From the IMG/VR virus record IMGVR_UViG_3300037245_001406, positions 1 to 48,557 of that record: 48,557 nucleotides of DNA; one strand, written 5' to 3'. This document shows positions 22,297-30,511 of the stretch, piece by piece. This DNA comes from a virus. A program made the position numbers and the translations under genes. Within the stretch, counting starts at the first letter, position 1. Each line of letters begins with the position of its first letter. A model generated the notes under the pieces. The model was not told the DNA's origin and searched no databases. It saw only the letters and a program-made list of their open reading frames with translations.

Positions 22297-23757
22297 ATGC
22301 CGGTAGAAACACCACACAAGGCCTACGTGGCCGCCTCCCATAAGTGGACCCGATGCCGGGATTGCTACGAGGGCTCCGATAGCGTCAAAGCCAAAGGTCC
22401 GGTGTACCTCCCCGCGCTCGATTCTCACGAGGTCAACCCGCGCGCCTATGAGGCCTACCTCCTCCGCGCGCTCTACTACAACGCCGTGGGCCGGACGGTG
22501 GACGGCCTCGCCGGCGGCATTTTCCAAAAGCCGATGGAGGCCGAGGTCCCGCCGAGCATCGAGCCGTTTCTCAAGGACGTCACGCTCACCAACCAATCCA
22601 TCGAGATGTTTGCCTTGCAGACCATCCGCGAGGTCCTCATCACCGGACGCTATGGCATCCTGATAGACGTCTCCGGTGAGGCCGCGCCGGCCGGCAAGGA
22701 CCGGCCATATTGGGCCGGCTACAAAGCCGAGGAGGTCATCTCTTGGCGGACCTCTCGCCAGGACGGAGACGAGGTCCTCACGCGCGTGGTGCTCTCCGAG
22801 GAGCTCGAGCTCCCAAAGGCCTCGGACCCGTTTGTCATCGAGTGTGAGACCATCTACCGCGTCCTCGAGCTCGGAGAGGATGGCATCTACACCCAAGCCA
22901 CATGGCGCAGGGACAAGAAAACCGGCAAATATGCCGAGGCGCCGCTCCCCGGCACCGGCAACGAGGCGCAACACACGCCATCCCGCCGCGGCACGCCGCT
23001 CGATTTCATCCCGTTTATCTTTACCTCCCCGATGTCCGTGACCCCGGACGTGGAAAAGCCACCGCTCGAGGACCTCGTGGACGTCAACCTCTCGCACTAT
23101 CGGAGCTCCGCGGACCTCGAGCACGGCCGCCATTGGACAGCTCTGCCAACGCCGTGGGTGGCCGGCATCAAGGCAAAGTCCGGCGCGCTCTCCATCGGCT
23201 CCGGCAAGGCGTGGGTCCTCGACAAAGACGGCAAGGCGGGGATGCTCGAGTTTACCGGCCAAGGCCTCAAGGCGCTCGAGACGGCGGACACCCAAAAGCG
23301 CGGCATGATGGCCACGTTGGGAGCTCGCCTCCTCGAGACACAACCGACCAACGCGGAGACGATGGGAGCCGTGGCGATGCGCCATAGTGGAGAGCACGCC
23401 TCTCTACGGACCATCGCCGGGACCACCGAGATAGCCTTGACGATGGCGCTACAAATCTCCGCGTGGTGGGCCGCCGGACCGGCCACCGCGACGGCCGCGG
23501 ATTGGGCGGACGTGGCGGCGGCCGCCAAGCTCAATAAGGATTTCTTTGCGGTGAGGATGTCCGAGGCCGAGCTCAAGACGTGGGTGATGGCTTTGCAGGC
23601 GGACAAGGTGGCCTATCCAACTTTCTACGCCGCGCTCGAGCGCGGTGGCCTCGCGCGCGCCGGCATTGATGCCGCGGAGGAGCTCAAGGACATCGAGCGG
23701 TTTGCGGATGACACCAAGCTCGGCGCCGGCGGAGACCTCATCATCGAGGAGGACTAG
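22297..23757 (+). CDS. Portal protein, DUF4055 type
   Basis: A 486-residue protein. VYLPALDSHEVNPRAYEAYL, then YYNAVGRTVDGLAGGIFQKP, is the characteristic start of DUF4055 proteins, which I take to be the portal because of size, position after terL and downstream head genes. Later parts: ISWRTSRQDGDEVLTRVVLS, FIPFIFTSPMSVTPDVEKPP, DLVDVNLSHYRSSADLEHG and METPTNAETMG-like helices. The portal forms the dodecameric DNA channel at one capsid vertex. Start ATG 22297 has GAGGACGAGG upstream. Confidence 0.87.
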   Translation: MPVETPHKAYVAASHKWTRCRDCYEGSDSVKAKGPVYLPALDSHEVNPRAYEAYLLRALYYNAVGRTVDGLAGGIFQKPMEAEVPPSIEPFLKDVTLTNQSIEMFALQTIREVLITGRYGILIDVSGEAAPAGKDRPYWAGYKAEEVISWRTSRQDGDEVLTRVVLSEELELPKASDPFVIECETIYRVLELGEDGIYTQATWRRDKKTGKYAEAPLPGTGNEAQHTPSRRGTPLDFIPFIFTSPMSVTPDVEKPPLEDLVDVNLSHYRSSADLEHGRHWTALPTPWVAGIKAKSGALSIGSGKAWVLDKDGKAGMLEFTGQGLKALETADTQKRGMMATLGARLLETQPTNAETMGAVAMRHSGEHASLRTIAGTTEIALTMALQISAWWAAGPATATAADWADVAAAAKLNKDFFAVRMSEAELKTWVMALQADKVAYPTFYAALERGGLARAGIDAAEELKDIERFADDTKLGAGGDLIIEED

Positions 23758-23760
23758 CCT

Positions 23761-24069
23761 TTGGCCAAGGTCCCGCAAGAGCATCGAGACATCCACGCCG
23801 AGGCGGACCAACGTGAGCCGGCGATGGAGACGGCCTTTGCTCGAGGCGCTCGAGAGCTGGCGGAGGCCATTGACCTCGATGGCCTTGAGCTGGCGCTCGG
23901 GACCGGGGACGTGGCCACGGTTATGGCGATGTTTCCCAAGGAGCTCGTCAACGGGAGCCTCGAGGACCTCGCGGAGCTCATCGGGGAGGCTTGGCTCGAG
24001 GGCAATGAGATTGGCGCGGCCAACATCAATGACCTCCTCGCCGCGGAGGCGGAGGACGATGCCGGATAG
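23761..24069 (+). CDS. Hypothetical small head-region protein
   Basis: A 102-residue protein starting at TTG 23761, three bases after the portal stop. Acidic and helical (LAEAIDLDGLELALGTGDVA and LAELIGEAWLEGNEIGAANI). The sequence just before MuF-domain proteins often includes such short helical pieces. No family recognised. It overlaps the next ATG at 24059. Confidence 0.65.
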   Translation: MAKVPQEHRDIHAEADQREPAMETAFARGARELAEAIDLDGLELALGTGDVATVMAMFPKELVNGSLEDLAELIGEAWLEGNEIGAANINDLLAAEAEDDAG

Positions 24070-24349
24070 CACGGTGGCCAATCTCAACGAGGAGCGCGCC
24101 TACCGCGCCAATGACTCCAAGCTATGGTCACCCAAGGACGCGCTCGAGGCCGCGCTCCGGGACATCGAGGACGGGACCATCAAACCCACGCGCATGGTTA
24201 TCCATCTCCTCGAGCCGAGCGTGGACGAGCACGGAGAGCCGGAGGAGGGCTCCACGCTCCTCCACTACGTGGCCGGCGCCAGCTTTGACGAGCATGTGGC
24301 GCTCCTCGAGCTCGCCAAACACATCACTATCAAACGGTGGCTCCGATGA
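24059..24349 (+). CDS. Hypothetical protein
   Basis: A 96-residue protein overlapping its neighbour by 11 bases. It contains PKDALEAALRDIEDGTIKPT, MVIHLLEPSVDEHGEPEEGS and HYVAGASFDEHVALLELAKH. Similar short proteins with PxxALExALxDI-type starts occur in phages; no function is known to me. Stop overlaps the YkgJ-like ATG. Confidence 0.65.
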   Translation: MPDSTVANLNEERAYRANDSKLWSPKDALEAALRDIEDGTIKPTRMVIHLLEPSVDEHGEPEEGSTLLHYVAGASFDEHVALLELAKHITIKRWLR

Positions 24350-24699
24350 GATGCGATGTGTGCCGCGGCGCGTGTTGCGAGGAGGTCATCCTCCCGCGCG
24401 TGATGTTCCTAGCTCCCACCGAGGACATCCGCCGGTGGTGGGAGTACCGTGGCGAGCTCGTGAGCCATGAGCTCATCGAGGGCATCGAGCTCCCGGAGGC
24501 CGGCATCCGCCTCGAGCTCCCATGCACCAAGCTCGAGGACGGCGGCCGTTGCAGCATCTACGAGGACCGGCCGGACGTGTGCCGAGACTATGCGCCAGGT
24601 GGCCGGCATTGCCTCGAGACCGTGGCGCGCCGGCGCTCGATGACGGAGTACCAACTCATCCGCGATGACGAGGACCCGGAGGAGCTCGATGCCGGATGA
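24346..24699 (+). CDS. YkgJ-family cysteine-cluster protein
   Basis: A 117-residue protein; ATG 24346 overlaps the previous stop (an in-frame GTG at 24337 is less likely). The Cys pattern MRCDVCRGACCEEV (CxxCxxxCC), ELPCTKLEDGGRCSIYEDRP and DVCRDYAPGGRHC is that of the YkgJ zinc/iron-chelating family: a cluster of eight cysteines with the DRPxxCRxY motif. The function of the family is unknown; metal binding is well supported by the motif. Finding one between portal and MuF genes is unusual and suggests a role other than head structure. Confidence 0.85.
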   Translation: MRCDVCRGACCEEVILPRVMFLAPTEDIRRWWEYRGELVSHELIEGIELPEAGIRLELPCTKLEDGGRCSIYEDRPDVCRDYAPGGRHCLETVARRRSMTEYQLIRDDEDPEELDAG

Positions 24700-26212
24700 T
24701 TTCGAGCCAACCGTCTTTTATGGCTTCAACGCCAAGAGTCCGTCCGCCGTCCGGCAAGCTCAACGCTACGCCGCGAGCCGTGTGACGGAGGTTGGCCAAG
24801 AGACCATTGACGCGCTCCGCGCTATGGTCCTCCGAGGTTTCAAGGACAACATCCCGCCGCGCGAGCTGGCGCGCATCATCGCCGGCCGCGCCAAAGGGAC
24901 CACGCCGATGATTGGCCTACACTCTCGGCAAGCCGCCGCGGCTTTCAACTATCGGGAGAGCCTCAAGGCCGCCGGCCTCGCGCCGTCATCCATCACGCGC
25001 ATGATGTCCACCTACGTCCGCCGCAAGAGGTATGAGCGCGCGCTCAACATCGCGCGGACGGAGACGATGACCTCTCTTAACATGGGCCGCAATGCCCAAT
25101 TCAACACCGCGCGCCGCAAGGGCCTCATCCGCAAGGACGCCGGCAAGGAGTGGATTATCACGCCGGACGAGCGCCTTTGTCAGCTATGCGCACCGATGGC
25201 CGGCGTGGTGGTCCGCGTGGACCAAGAATTTCAGACGGCGCGCGGCTCCGTCAAGGCGCCACCGCTCCATCCGTCTTGTAGATGCACCATCGGCCTCAAG
25301 CCAATCCCCGGCGGCAAGCGCCTCTCTCCAATCCCGCAACCGGGAGCTCCGCCGGTGTTCCCCATCCCAACGCCAAAGGCACCGCCGGCCGCGCCAGCTC
25401 CGAAGCCAACCACCAAGCCAACGCCACCGCCGCAACCACAACCACAACCGCCGGCGCCGGCGATGACGGAGACGGTGGATTTTGCGCCGGACGTGGACAT
25501 CAACAATCCCGGCATTGGTGTCGTCACCGTTGGCCGGCTCCGCGGATGGGGCAAGCTCAAGGGCACCGGCCAAGGCATCATGGAGCAAATGAGGGCCGAG
25601 GCCGCGCGCCACAAAAAGAAGTGGATACGAACGGCTAACACGCGCGTGGCCAACCTCGTGGTGGACAACTCCAAAGCCCTAATGAACGTCAATGGAGACG
25701 GCCGCGTCCTCGGTTGGTACGGCTACAAGGGGATGATGCGAGGCGGCATCAACATCCTCGCCAACAAGGCGCGCCGCAACCTCCCGGACGTCCTCGAGGC
25801 CGCCGGCATCTTTGACCTCCGCGGCATCGTCAACCGCTCCGTCCGCGGCTCTTTCCGCCACGAGTATGGCCACGCGGTTTGGTATCAATCTCTCTCGCCA
25901 GGGGAGCGCGGGAGGGTGGCCAATCTCTACAAGAGCCTCACGAGCAAAAAGCCGCAGCTCGCCAACAACGTCAAGAGCCGGCTTGGGGAGACGCTCTCCG
26001 TCTACGGGGAGAGCAAAGTGGAGGAGATGTGGGCCGAGGCCTATGCTGTCTACACTCACCCGGATTTCAAGATGGGGACCAAGATGCTCCCGCGGCGCCT
26101 CGAGGAGCTCATGGATGATTTGATGACCTCGCCGCACCAAGGCAAGGGCATCTACGAGCTCGCGCCACCGCCGGCAAGTATCAAGCAATTTCTCGAGACC
26201 GACCAAATGTAA
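24689..26212 (+). CDS. MuF-type head morphogenesis protein fused to an HEYGH metallopeptidase-like domain
   Basis: A 507-residue protein. Residues 1-200 are MuF-like: SLKAAGLAPSSITRMMSTYV, RARTETM-type helix (IARTETMTSLNMGRNAQFNT), then CQLCAPMAG (164-172) and PPLHPSCRC (191-199). Residues 205-259 form a Pro-rich linker. Residues 260-507 form a second domain with RGSFRHEYGHAVWYQ, where HEYGH (391-395) is an HExxH zinc site, and VEEMWAEAYAVYTHPDF with Glu446 and Glu450 as possible third ligand. MuF proteins sit at the portal and are sometimes fused to effector domains delivered with DNA. The C-terminal domain resembles zincin-type proteases of toxins (inference), possibly processing a head protein or acting in the host. 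It overlaps the YkgJ-like gene by 11 bases. Confidence 0.85.
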   Translation: MPDDFEPTVFYGFNAKSPSAVRQAQRYAASRVTEVGQETIDALRAMVLRGFKDNIPPRELARIIAGRAKGTTPMIGLHSRQAAAAFNYRESLKAAGLAPSSITRMMSTYVRRKRYERALNIARTETMTSLNMGRNAQFNTARRKGLIRKDAGKEWIITPDERLCQLCAPMAGVVVRVDQEFQTARGSVKAPPLHPSCRCTIGLKPIPGGKRLSPIPQPGAPPVFPIPTPKAPPAAPAPKPTTKPTPPPQPQPQPPAPAMTETVDFAPDVDINNPGIGVVTVGRLRGWGKLKGTGQGIMEQMRAEAARHKKKWIRTANTRVANLVVDNSKALMNVNGDGRVLGWYGYKGMMRGGINILANKARRNLPDVLEAAGIFDLRGIVNRSVRGSFRHEYGHAVWYQSLSPGERGRVANLYKSLTSKKPQLANNVKSRLGETLSVYGESKVEEMWAEAYAVYTHPDFKMGTKMLPRRLEELMDDLMTSPHQGKGIYELAPPPASIKQFLETDQM

Positions 26213-26230
26213 CCAGGGAGGAGGCCAACG

Positions 26231-26464
26231 GTGCTAGACGTGCCACGATGCGTTGACCGCAGTTGCCGGCATCTCGCCGGCGTCAAGGACGCGCCGGACG
26301 CTCACCCGGACATCATCGGCGTCCAAGTTTGGCATTGTCCGGCTTTCCCGGACGGCATCCCGGAGGACATCACCACCGGGGACAATCTCCACATGGAGCC
26401 GGACCCGCGCCAGAAGGACGGGACCGAGGGCATAATCTACGAGCGCATCGAGGCGCCAGCATAG
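26231..26464 (+). CDS. Small hypothetical protein with Cys residues
   Basis: A 77-residue protein starting at GTG 26231 behind GGGAGGAGG. It contains VPRCVDRSCRHLAGV (CxxxxCRH) and VWHCPAFPDGIPEDITTGDN. Small Cys-containing proteins of this type, with a conserved CPAFPxGIPxxI core, occur widely in phage and bacterial genomes; metal binding is possible. Function unknown. Confidence 0.7.
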   Translation: MLDVPRCVDRSCRHLAGVKDAPDAHPDIIGVQVWHCPAFPDGIPEDITTGDNLHMEPDPRQKDGTEGIIYERIEAPA

Positions 26465-26499
26465 GCGCCGCGCTCACCATCAACACCGAGGAGGACAAG

Positions 26500-27294
26500 G
26501 TGGCATTAAAGGCAGTAGTCCCGGACCTCGAGAGCGTAGACGAGGCGCTCCGAGGAGAATACAGGCGCGGGGATGACGGAAATTTCTACCTCGAGCTCGA
26601 TGGCAACCCGCGCGGCTTGGTCAAGGCGTCCGAGCTGGCGGAGGCCAACTCCAAGGTGGAGGAGTTTCGCGGCAACAACGTCGGCCTCAAGAAAGACCTC
26701 GAGGACGCGCAAGAAAAGGCCAAGCCGTTTGAGGGCATTGACCCGGAGGTCCACCGCCAGCTTGTGGCCGATGCCGCGGGCATCAAGAAAAAAGGCGTGA
26801 GCTCGGTGGAGGACCTCGAGGGCATCGTCCAACGCGCCGTGGACGGCGCCGTCAAGCCGCTCAACGCGCGCATCGAGGGCCTCGAGACGGACAAGGCGGA
26901 CGCTCTCTCGGACCTCGGCAAGTCCCAAGTCTCCGCGGCTCTCACACAAGCCGCCTCGGCCACCGGCGTGGACGTCGAGCACGCCTTGGATGATTTCCTC
27001 GGCCGCGGCCGCAAGGTGTTCCACTACGAGGACGGCCGCATCATCGCCAAAGGCGAGGACGGCGCGCCGCTCTACAATCCCGACAAGCCGGCGGAGCCGC
27101 TCTCACCGGCCGCGTGGTCCGCGAGCCTCGCGGAAAAGGCGCCACACCTTTTCAAATCCAATAGCGGTGGCGGAGCTGGCGGAGGCGGTGGGAGCTCGTC
27201 CACCGTCCGCCGTGTGAGCTCGGACCCGTTGGATTTTGGCAAGAACGCCGAGGACATCGCCGCCGGCAAGGCCACCACCGTGGGAGCGGAGTAG
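26500..27294 (+). CDS. Scaffolding protein
   Basis: A 264-residue protein; GTG 26500 has GAGGAGG at 26489-26495. It is mostly helical and charged (LAEANSKVEEFRGNNVGLKK, DLEDAQEKAKPFEG, DGAVKPLNARIEGLETDKAD), with Gly/Ser-rich and basic C-terminal parts (SGGGAGGGGGSSSTVRRVSS). It lies immediately before the coat protein gene, where scaffolds are encoded. A helical, acidic-basic composition of this size is typical. It guides coat assembly and is removed afterwards. Confidence 0.8.
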   Translation: MALKAVVPDLESVDEALRGEYRRGDDGNFYLELDGNPRGLVKASELAEANSKVEEFRGNNVGLKKDLEDAQEKAKPFEGIDPEVHRQLVADAAGIKKKGVSSVEDLEGIVQRAVDGAVKPLNARIEGLETDKADALSDLGKSQVSAALTQAASATGVDVEHALDDFLGRGRKVFHYEDGRIIAKGEDGAPLYNPDKPAEPLSPAAWSASLAEKAPHLFKSNSGGGAGGGGGSSSTVRRVSSDPLDFGKNAEDIAAGKATTVGAE

Positions 27295-27445
27295 ACGGCG
27301 GGAGAGCTCGAGCTCGAGGCGGCACCGGCGCCGGCGTCTTTGGCCGTCTACACCGGCGGCCGGCTAGCGCGCCTCGAGCTCGAGGTTATATATTGGTTTC
27401 GACAATTTGACGGCGAGGCCGGCGCGTCACACATCGCCGGCGCGG

Positions 27446-27488
27446 CCGCGCTCTCCGGGGGAGAGCGTGGGGCGTGCTCCGGGGGAGC
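27446..27488. promoter_or_regulatory. Two tandem hairpins upstream of the coat protein gene
   Basis: The 27295-27518 gap holds no gene. Hairpin 1: 27446-27456 pairs with 27460-27470 (11 pairs, one G-U) around a GGG loop; hairpin 2: GCTCC (27476-27480) and GGAGC (27484-27488) around another GGG loop. They share the sequence CTCCGGGGGAG and end 30 bases before the coat ATG. An AT-rich patch (TTATATATT, 27386-27394) lies upstream, with no matching -35. These may stabilise, process or attenuate the coat mRNA. Confidence 0.62.
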
Positions 27489-27518
27489 CATCCATCTCAC
27501 CAATGGAGGGCCTCCCAA

Positions 27519-28655
27519 ATGGCCAACACCAACACCGTCACCAACGTCATCCAACAGCTCCTCGCGCAAGGCCTCCTTGCGCTCCGGGAGAACGCGCAAA
27601 TGCCGCGGCTCGTCAACCGCGGCTATGAGTCCGTGGCCGGCGAGAAGGGCTCCACCATCGACATCCCCATCCCGTCCGCCATCACGGCGCAGGATGTCAC
27701 GCCGTCCTACGTCCCGCCGGACGATGCCGGCATCTCTCCCACCAACGTGTCCATCAACTTGGACCAATGGGTGGAGGCGCCTTTCTTCCTCACGGACAAG
27801 GAGCTCCTCGAGGTCCAAGAGGGGACCATCCCCATGCAGGCGTCCGAGGCCATCAAGGCTCTCGCCAACGATGTGGATGACTACCTCTTTTCCCTCTACA
27901 AGAGGGTTTTCGGATGGTCCGGCGTGGGAGGGACTACGCCTTTCCAAACCGACCTCACCGAGTACCTCGACGCGCGCAAGGAGCTCAATAACCAGCTCGC
28001 GCCGATGGACCCGCGCTACTCCGTCATCAACGCGGACGCCGAGGCGGCCGCGCTCGGTCTCCGAGCGTTTCAGGATGCCTCTTTCCGCGGTGACGCGGAT
28101 GGCATCATCCGAGGCCAGATTGGCGAGAAGCTCGGCGCCATGTGGGTGATGGACCAAAACGTCCCGTCCCACACCGCCGGTGACGCCTCCGGCGCCACCA
28201 CGAACGCCGCCGGCTATGCGCTCGGCATCAAGACCATCACCTTGGCGAGCGCCGGCACCGGCGACATCCTCGAGGGGGATGTGATTACCTTCGCCAACCA
28301 CGCGCAAACCTACGCCGTGGTCACCGGTGACGCGGACGTGAGCGATGGCGGGACGGTGGTTTTCTATCCCGGCCTCAAGACGGCCTTGCCTACCTCGGCG
28401 CAGGCCATCACCGTCAAGCCGGACCATGTGGTCAACCTCGCCTTTCATCGGGACGCCTTTGCGTTGGCCTCGCGGCCGTTCGCCGGCGCGGACCCGATGG
28501 GCTTGGGGACCTACATGAGCGCGGTGGACCCCGTCTCGAGGTTGGCTCTCCGCCTCGAGGTTTCGCGCCAGCACAAGAGGACCCGTTTCTCCTATGACAT
28601 CCTCTACGGCGCGCAGCTCGTCCGGCCGGAGCTCGCGGCACGGATGGCCGGCTAG
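27519..28655 (+). CDS. Major capsid protein, P22-coat-like
   Basis: A 378-residue protein starting at ATG 27519. The N-terminal helix (VTNVIQQLLAQGLLALRENA) and VNRGYESVAGEKGSTIDIPI, then IPSAITAQDVTPSYVPPDDA, LDQWVEAPFFLTDKELLEV and MQASEAIKALANDVDDYLFS match the P22-coat/gp5-type family of HK97-fold capsids. A central Gly-rich variable region (HTAGDASGATTNAAGYALGI) may be a surface-exposed insertion. The C-terminus (RLALRLEVSRQHKRTRFSYD) closes the fold. It forms the icosahedral shell. It lies between scaffold and connectors and is bracketed by hairpins; this fits high expression. Confidence 0.88.
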   Translation: MANTNTVTNVIQQLLAQGLLALRENAQMPRLVNRGYESVAGEKGSTIDIPIPSAITAQDVTPSYVPPDDAGISPTNVSINLDQWVEAPFFLTDKELLEVQEGTIPMQASEAIKALANDVDDYLFSLYKRVFGWSGVGGTTPFQTDLTEYLDARKELNNQLAPMDPRYSVINADAEAAALGLRAFQDASFRGDADGIIRGQIGEKLGAMWVMDQNVPSHTAGDASGATTNAAGYALGIKTITLASAGTGDILEGDVITFANHAQTYAVVTGDADVSDGGTVVFYPGLKTALPTSAQAITVKPDHVVNLAFHRDAFALASRPFAGADPMGLGTYMSAVDPVSRLALRLEVSRQHKRTRFSYDILYGAQLVRPELAARMAG

Positions 28656-28684
28656 GAGACCGGCACAACACGATTAGCGTGGCC

Positions 28685-28713
28685 GCCGGCGAGCTCCTCG
28701 AGAGCTCGCCGGC
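28685..28713. terminator. Hairpin after the coat protein gene (no T-run)
   Basis: GCCGGCGAGCT (28685-28695) and AGCTCGCCGGC (28703-28713) are perfect inverted copies around a 7-base loop. There is no T-run, so it is more likely an mRNA-stabilising or pausing hairpin than a full terminator. The same arm sequence recurs at 39097-39109. Confidence 0.55.
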
Positions 28714-28772
28714 ACCGCCGCGCGGATGCTCGGAAATACCGACTAACGCAAGGCCACAAGGAGGCCACGCCA

Positions 28773-29039
28773 ATGGTTACCAAGATGTATCCCGAGGGCA
28801 AAGGCGGGATCAAAAGCCACTACGAGGGTGACGTCCTCGTCCTCCACCACCGAGACGGCACGGAAATCGTCCGCTATGACGTGGCCAACGCCAAGGTCAT
28901 CATCCCGGCCGGCGCCACGTTGCAGCTCAACTCCGGTTGCATGTTGCAGGTTGGCACCGGTGGCGTCCCCACGGCGGACCCGTCCGTGGCCGGCGAGGTT
29001 TGGGCGGACTCCGGCGTCCTCACCGTTTCGTCCGGCTAG
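28773..29039 (+). CDS. Head decoration-like small protein
   Basis: An 88-residue protein; ATG 28773 has AAGGAGG upstream. Beta-rich (HYEGDVLVLHHRDGTEIVRY; KVIIPAGATLQLNSGCMLQV) and ending SVAGEVWADSGVLTVSSG, a tail pattern seen in small phage head-associated proteins after the coat gene. It could trimerise on the capsid surface. No firm family call. Confidence 0.65.
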   Translation: MVTKMYPEGKGGIKSHYEGDVLVLHHRDGTEIVRYDVANAKVIIPAGATLQLNSGCMLQVGTGGVPTADPSVAGEVWADSGVLTVSSG

Positions 29040-29079
29040 TCCCGGCGCTCATCACCATCAACGCAATAGGAGCCGCGAG

Positions 29080-29508
29080 ATGTCCCGATTTGAAAAGTTC
29101 AAGGCGATGGCGCCGAAGCTCCGGCCAACGGTGTATGTCCGTTACAAGGCCGGCGGCAATGAGGCCTACGTGGCGGAGGAGGATTTCCGGGAGGAGCTCC
29201 ACGAGCGCGTGGATGCGCCACCGGACGCTCCGGCCGTAGCAACGCCGGCCGCAGCTCCCCCGGCCGCAGCGGATGGCGTGGAGGCCACTACGGCATCGGC
29301 CGGTGATGCCGGCGAGGCGTTTGACGCCGCCGGCTATGACGGCCTCAACGCCGGCGAGGTCATCCAACTCATCGGCACGCTCGAGGACACCGAGCGCGTG
29401 GCCGCGGTGGCCGCCTACGAGGAGACCAACAAGAAGCGCAAGACCGTCATCCACGCGGCGGCCGCGCGCACCGAGGAGCTCGAGGGGACCGAGGAGGATG
29501 GAGCTTAG
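29080..29508 (+). CDS. Hypothetical head-associated protein
   Basis: A 142-residue protein starting at ATG 29080 with AGGAG upstream. A basic N-terminal part (FEKFKAMAPKLRPTVYVRYK) leads to an Ala/Pro-rich linker (DAPAVATPAAAPPAAADGVE) and a helical end (GEVIQLIGTLEDTERVAAVA, YEETNKKRKTVIHAA). The last helix (AAYEETNKKRKTVIHAAAA) resembles the end of head-tail region proteins. A 92-base gap (29509-29600) with no convincing gene follows. Confidence 0.65.
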   Translation: MSRFEKFKAMAPKLRPTVYVRYKAGGNEAYVAEEDFREELHERVDAPPDAPAVATPAAAPPAAADGVEATTASAGDAGEAFDAAGYDGLNAGEVIQLIGTLEDTERVAAVAAYEETNKKRKTVIHAAAARTEELEGTEEDGA

Positions 29509-29600
29509 ACGCTCCCCATCACAAGCCGCCGCGGTGACGAAACCGGCGCCGCGGCGGCCGGTGGTGGCTTGGCCGCCGGAGCTCCGAGAGGAGGCGGACG

Positions 29601-30005
29601 GTGGAGCAAAGAAACCACGTTTGGGACATCCAAATCACGTTGGCATCGGAGCCATATCCATCTTGGAGTGACCCGCTCCTCGTGAGTGCAACAAAATCCG
29701 CCGGCACGGAGGGCCTCCTCGATTTGCTCCGGGATTTCAAGTCCCATTGTCCCGGCGTGCTCCGTCTCCATGTGAACCACGCCGCCGGCGATGTCTTTGA
29801 CTACGTCATCACCCACGAGGACACACGAATGTGGCGCCAACAGCTCCGCCGAGCGGAGCCAATCACCCAAGCCGCGATGACGTTTGATGTCCCGGAATTT
29901 TGGGCCATCCATGAAATCGCCGGCGTCCGCGGCTCCCTCGTCCGCAAGGTCATCGAGCTCCTCAACGCCTATGACATCACGAGCATCGAGGTCGAGTGGC
30001 TATGA
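29601..30005 (+). CDS. Hypothetical head-tail region protein
   Basis: A 134-residue protein starting at GTG 29601. Mixed fold: VWDIQITLASEPYPSWSDPL, GVLRLHVNHAAGDVFDYVIT and helical FWAIHEIAGVRGSLVRKVIE. I recognise no family. Stop overlaps the next ATG (ATGA), linking it to the following connector-like genes. Confidence 0.65.
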   Translation: MEQRNHVWDIQITLASEPYPSWSDPLLVSATKSAGTEGLLDLLRDFKSHCPGVLRLHVNHAAGDVFDYVITHEDTRMWRQQLRRAEPITQAAMTFDVPEFWAIHEIAGVRGSLVRKVIELLNAYDITSIEVEWL

Positions 30006-30508
30006 ACGCGGAGAAAGTCTATTTCCATTTCTTCCGGGAGAGCGGTGGCTCCGAGGCGATGAACGCGGACGGAGACCCCACGCCGGTTAACTTTGACATC
30101 ACGGCGCCGGACGGCGACCGGGACAAATGTTTCATCCGGCGCATCAATCTCGTCCTCATAGATACGCTCATGCGGCCGGAGTGGTTTGGCGGGAGCGGTG
30201 TTGGCGCCGCGCTCGCCAATGGCATCCGCGCGGTGGTGCTCGACAAGGACGGCAACGAGGTCCTCGATTTTCTCGAGGGTGAGACCATCAAGGCCAACGT
30301 GGATTGGGCGCTCCTCGCCGGCGTTGACAATCTAATCTATGCGCCAACCGGCGCCGGCGATGACAGCCTCTCCGTCCGGTGGACGCTCACCAAAGGCCTC
30401 GGAGAACCCGGCCTCACGCTCGAGCCGGGACAGATTTTCCGCGTCATCGTCCAAGATGACCTCTCCGGCCTCACATCATTTCGGATGTTCGCTCAAGGGA
30501 CGAGGTAG
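30002..30508 (+). CDS. Hypothetical virion-region protein
   Basis: A 168-residue protein, ATGA-coupled. Beta-rich: KVYFHFFRESGGSEAMNADG, INLVLIDTLMRPEWFGGSGV, GIRAVVLDKDGNEVLDFLEG and FRVIVQDDLSGLTSFRMFAQ. The jelly-roll-like alternation suggests a structural or decoration protein, but no family is recognised. Confidence 0.65.
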   Translation: MNAEKVYFHFFRESGGSEAMNADGDPTPVNFDITAPDGDRDKCFIRRINLVLIDTLMRPEWFGGSGVGAALANGIRAVVLDKDGNEVLDFLEGETIKANVDWALLAGVDNLIYAPTGAGDDSLSVRWTLTKGLGEPGLTLEPGQIFRVIVQDDLSGLTSFRMFAQGTR

Positions 30509-30511
30509 CCA

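Noticed and set aside
27407-27435. TTGACG before the coat gene as a late promoter
   Set aside because: The expected -10 position reads CACATC; no match.
27450-27488. CRISPR-like repeat pair (CTCCGGGGGAG twice)
   Set aside because: Only two short self-complementary copies with no regular spacer; it fits two hairpins better. No CRISPR array was seen in the window.
28685-28713. Full rho-independent terminator after the coat gene
   Set aside because: The stem is perfect but no T-run follows; kept only as a pausing or stabilising hairpin.
29498-29671. A 57-residue + strand open frame with a GAGGAGG upstream
   Set aside because: It overlaps the 29601 gene by 71 bases in another frame, has no motif and is Arg/Pro-rich; the downstream gene is better supported.
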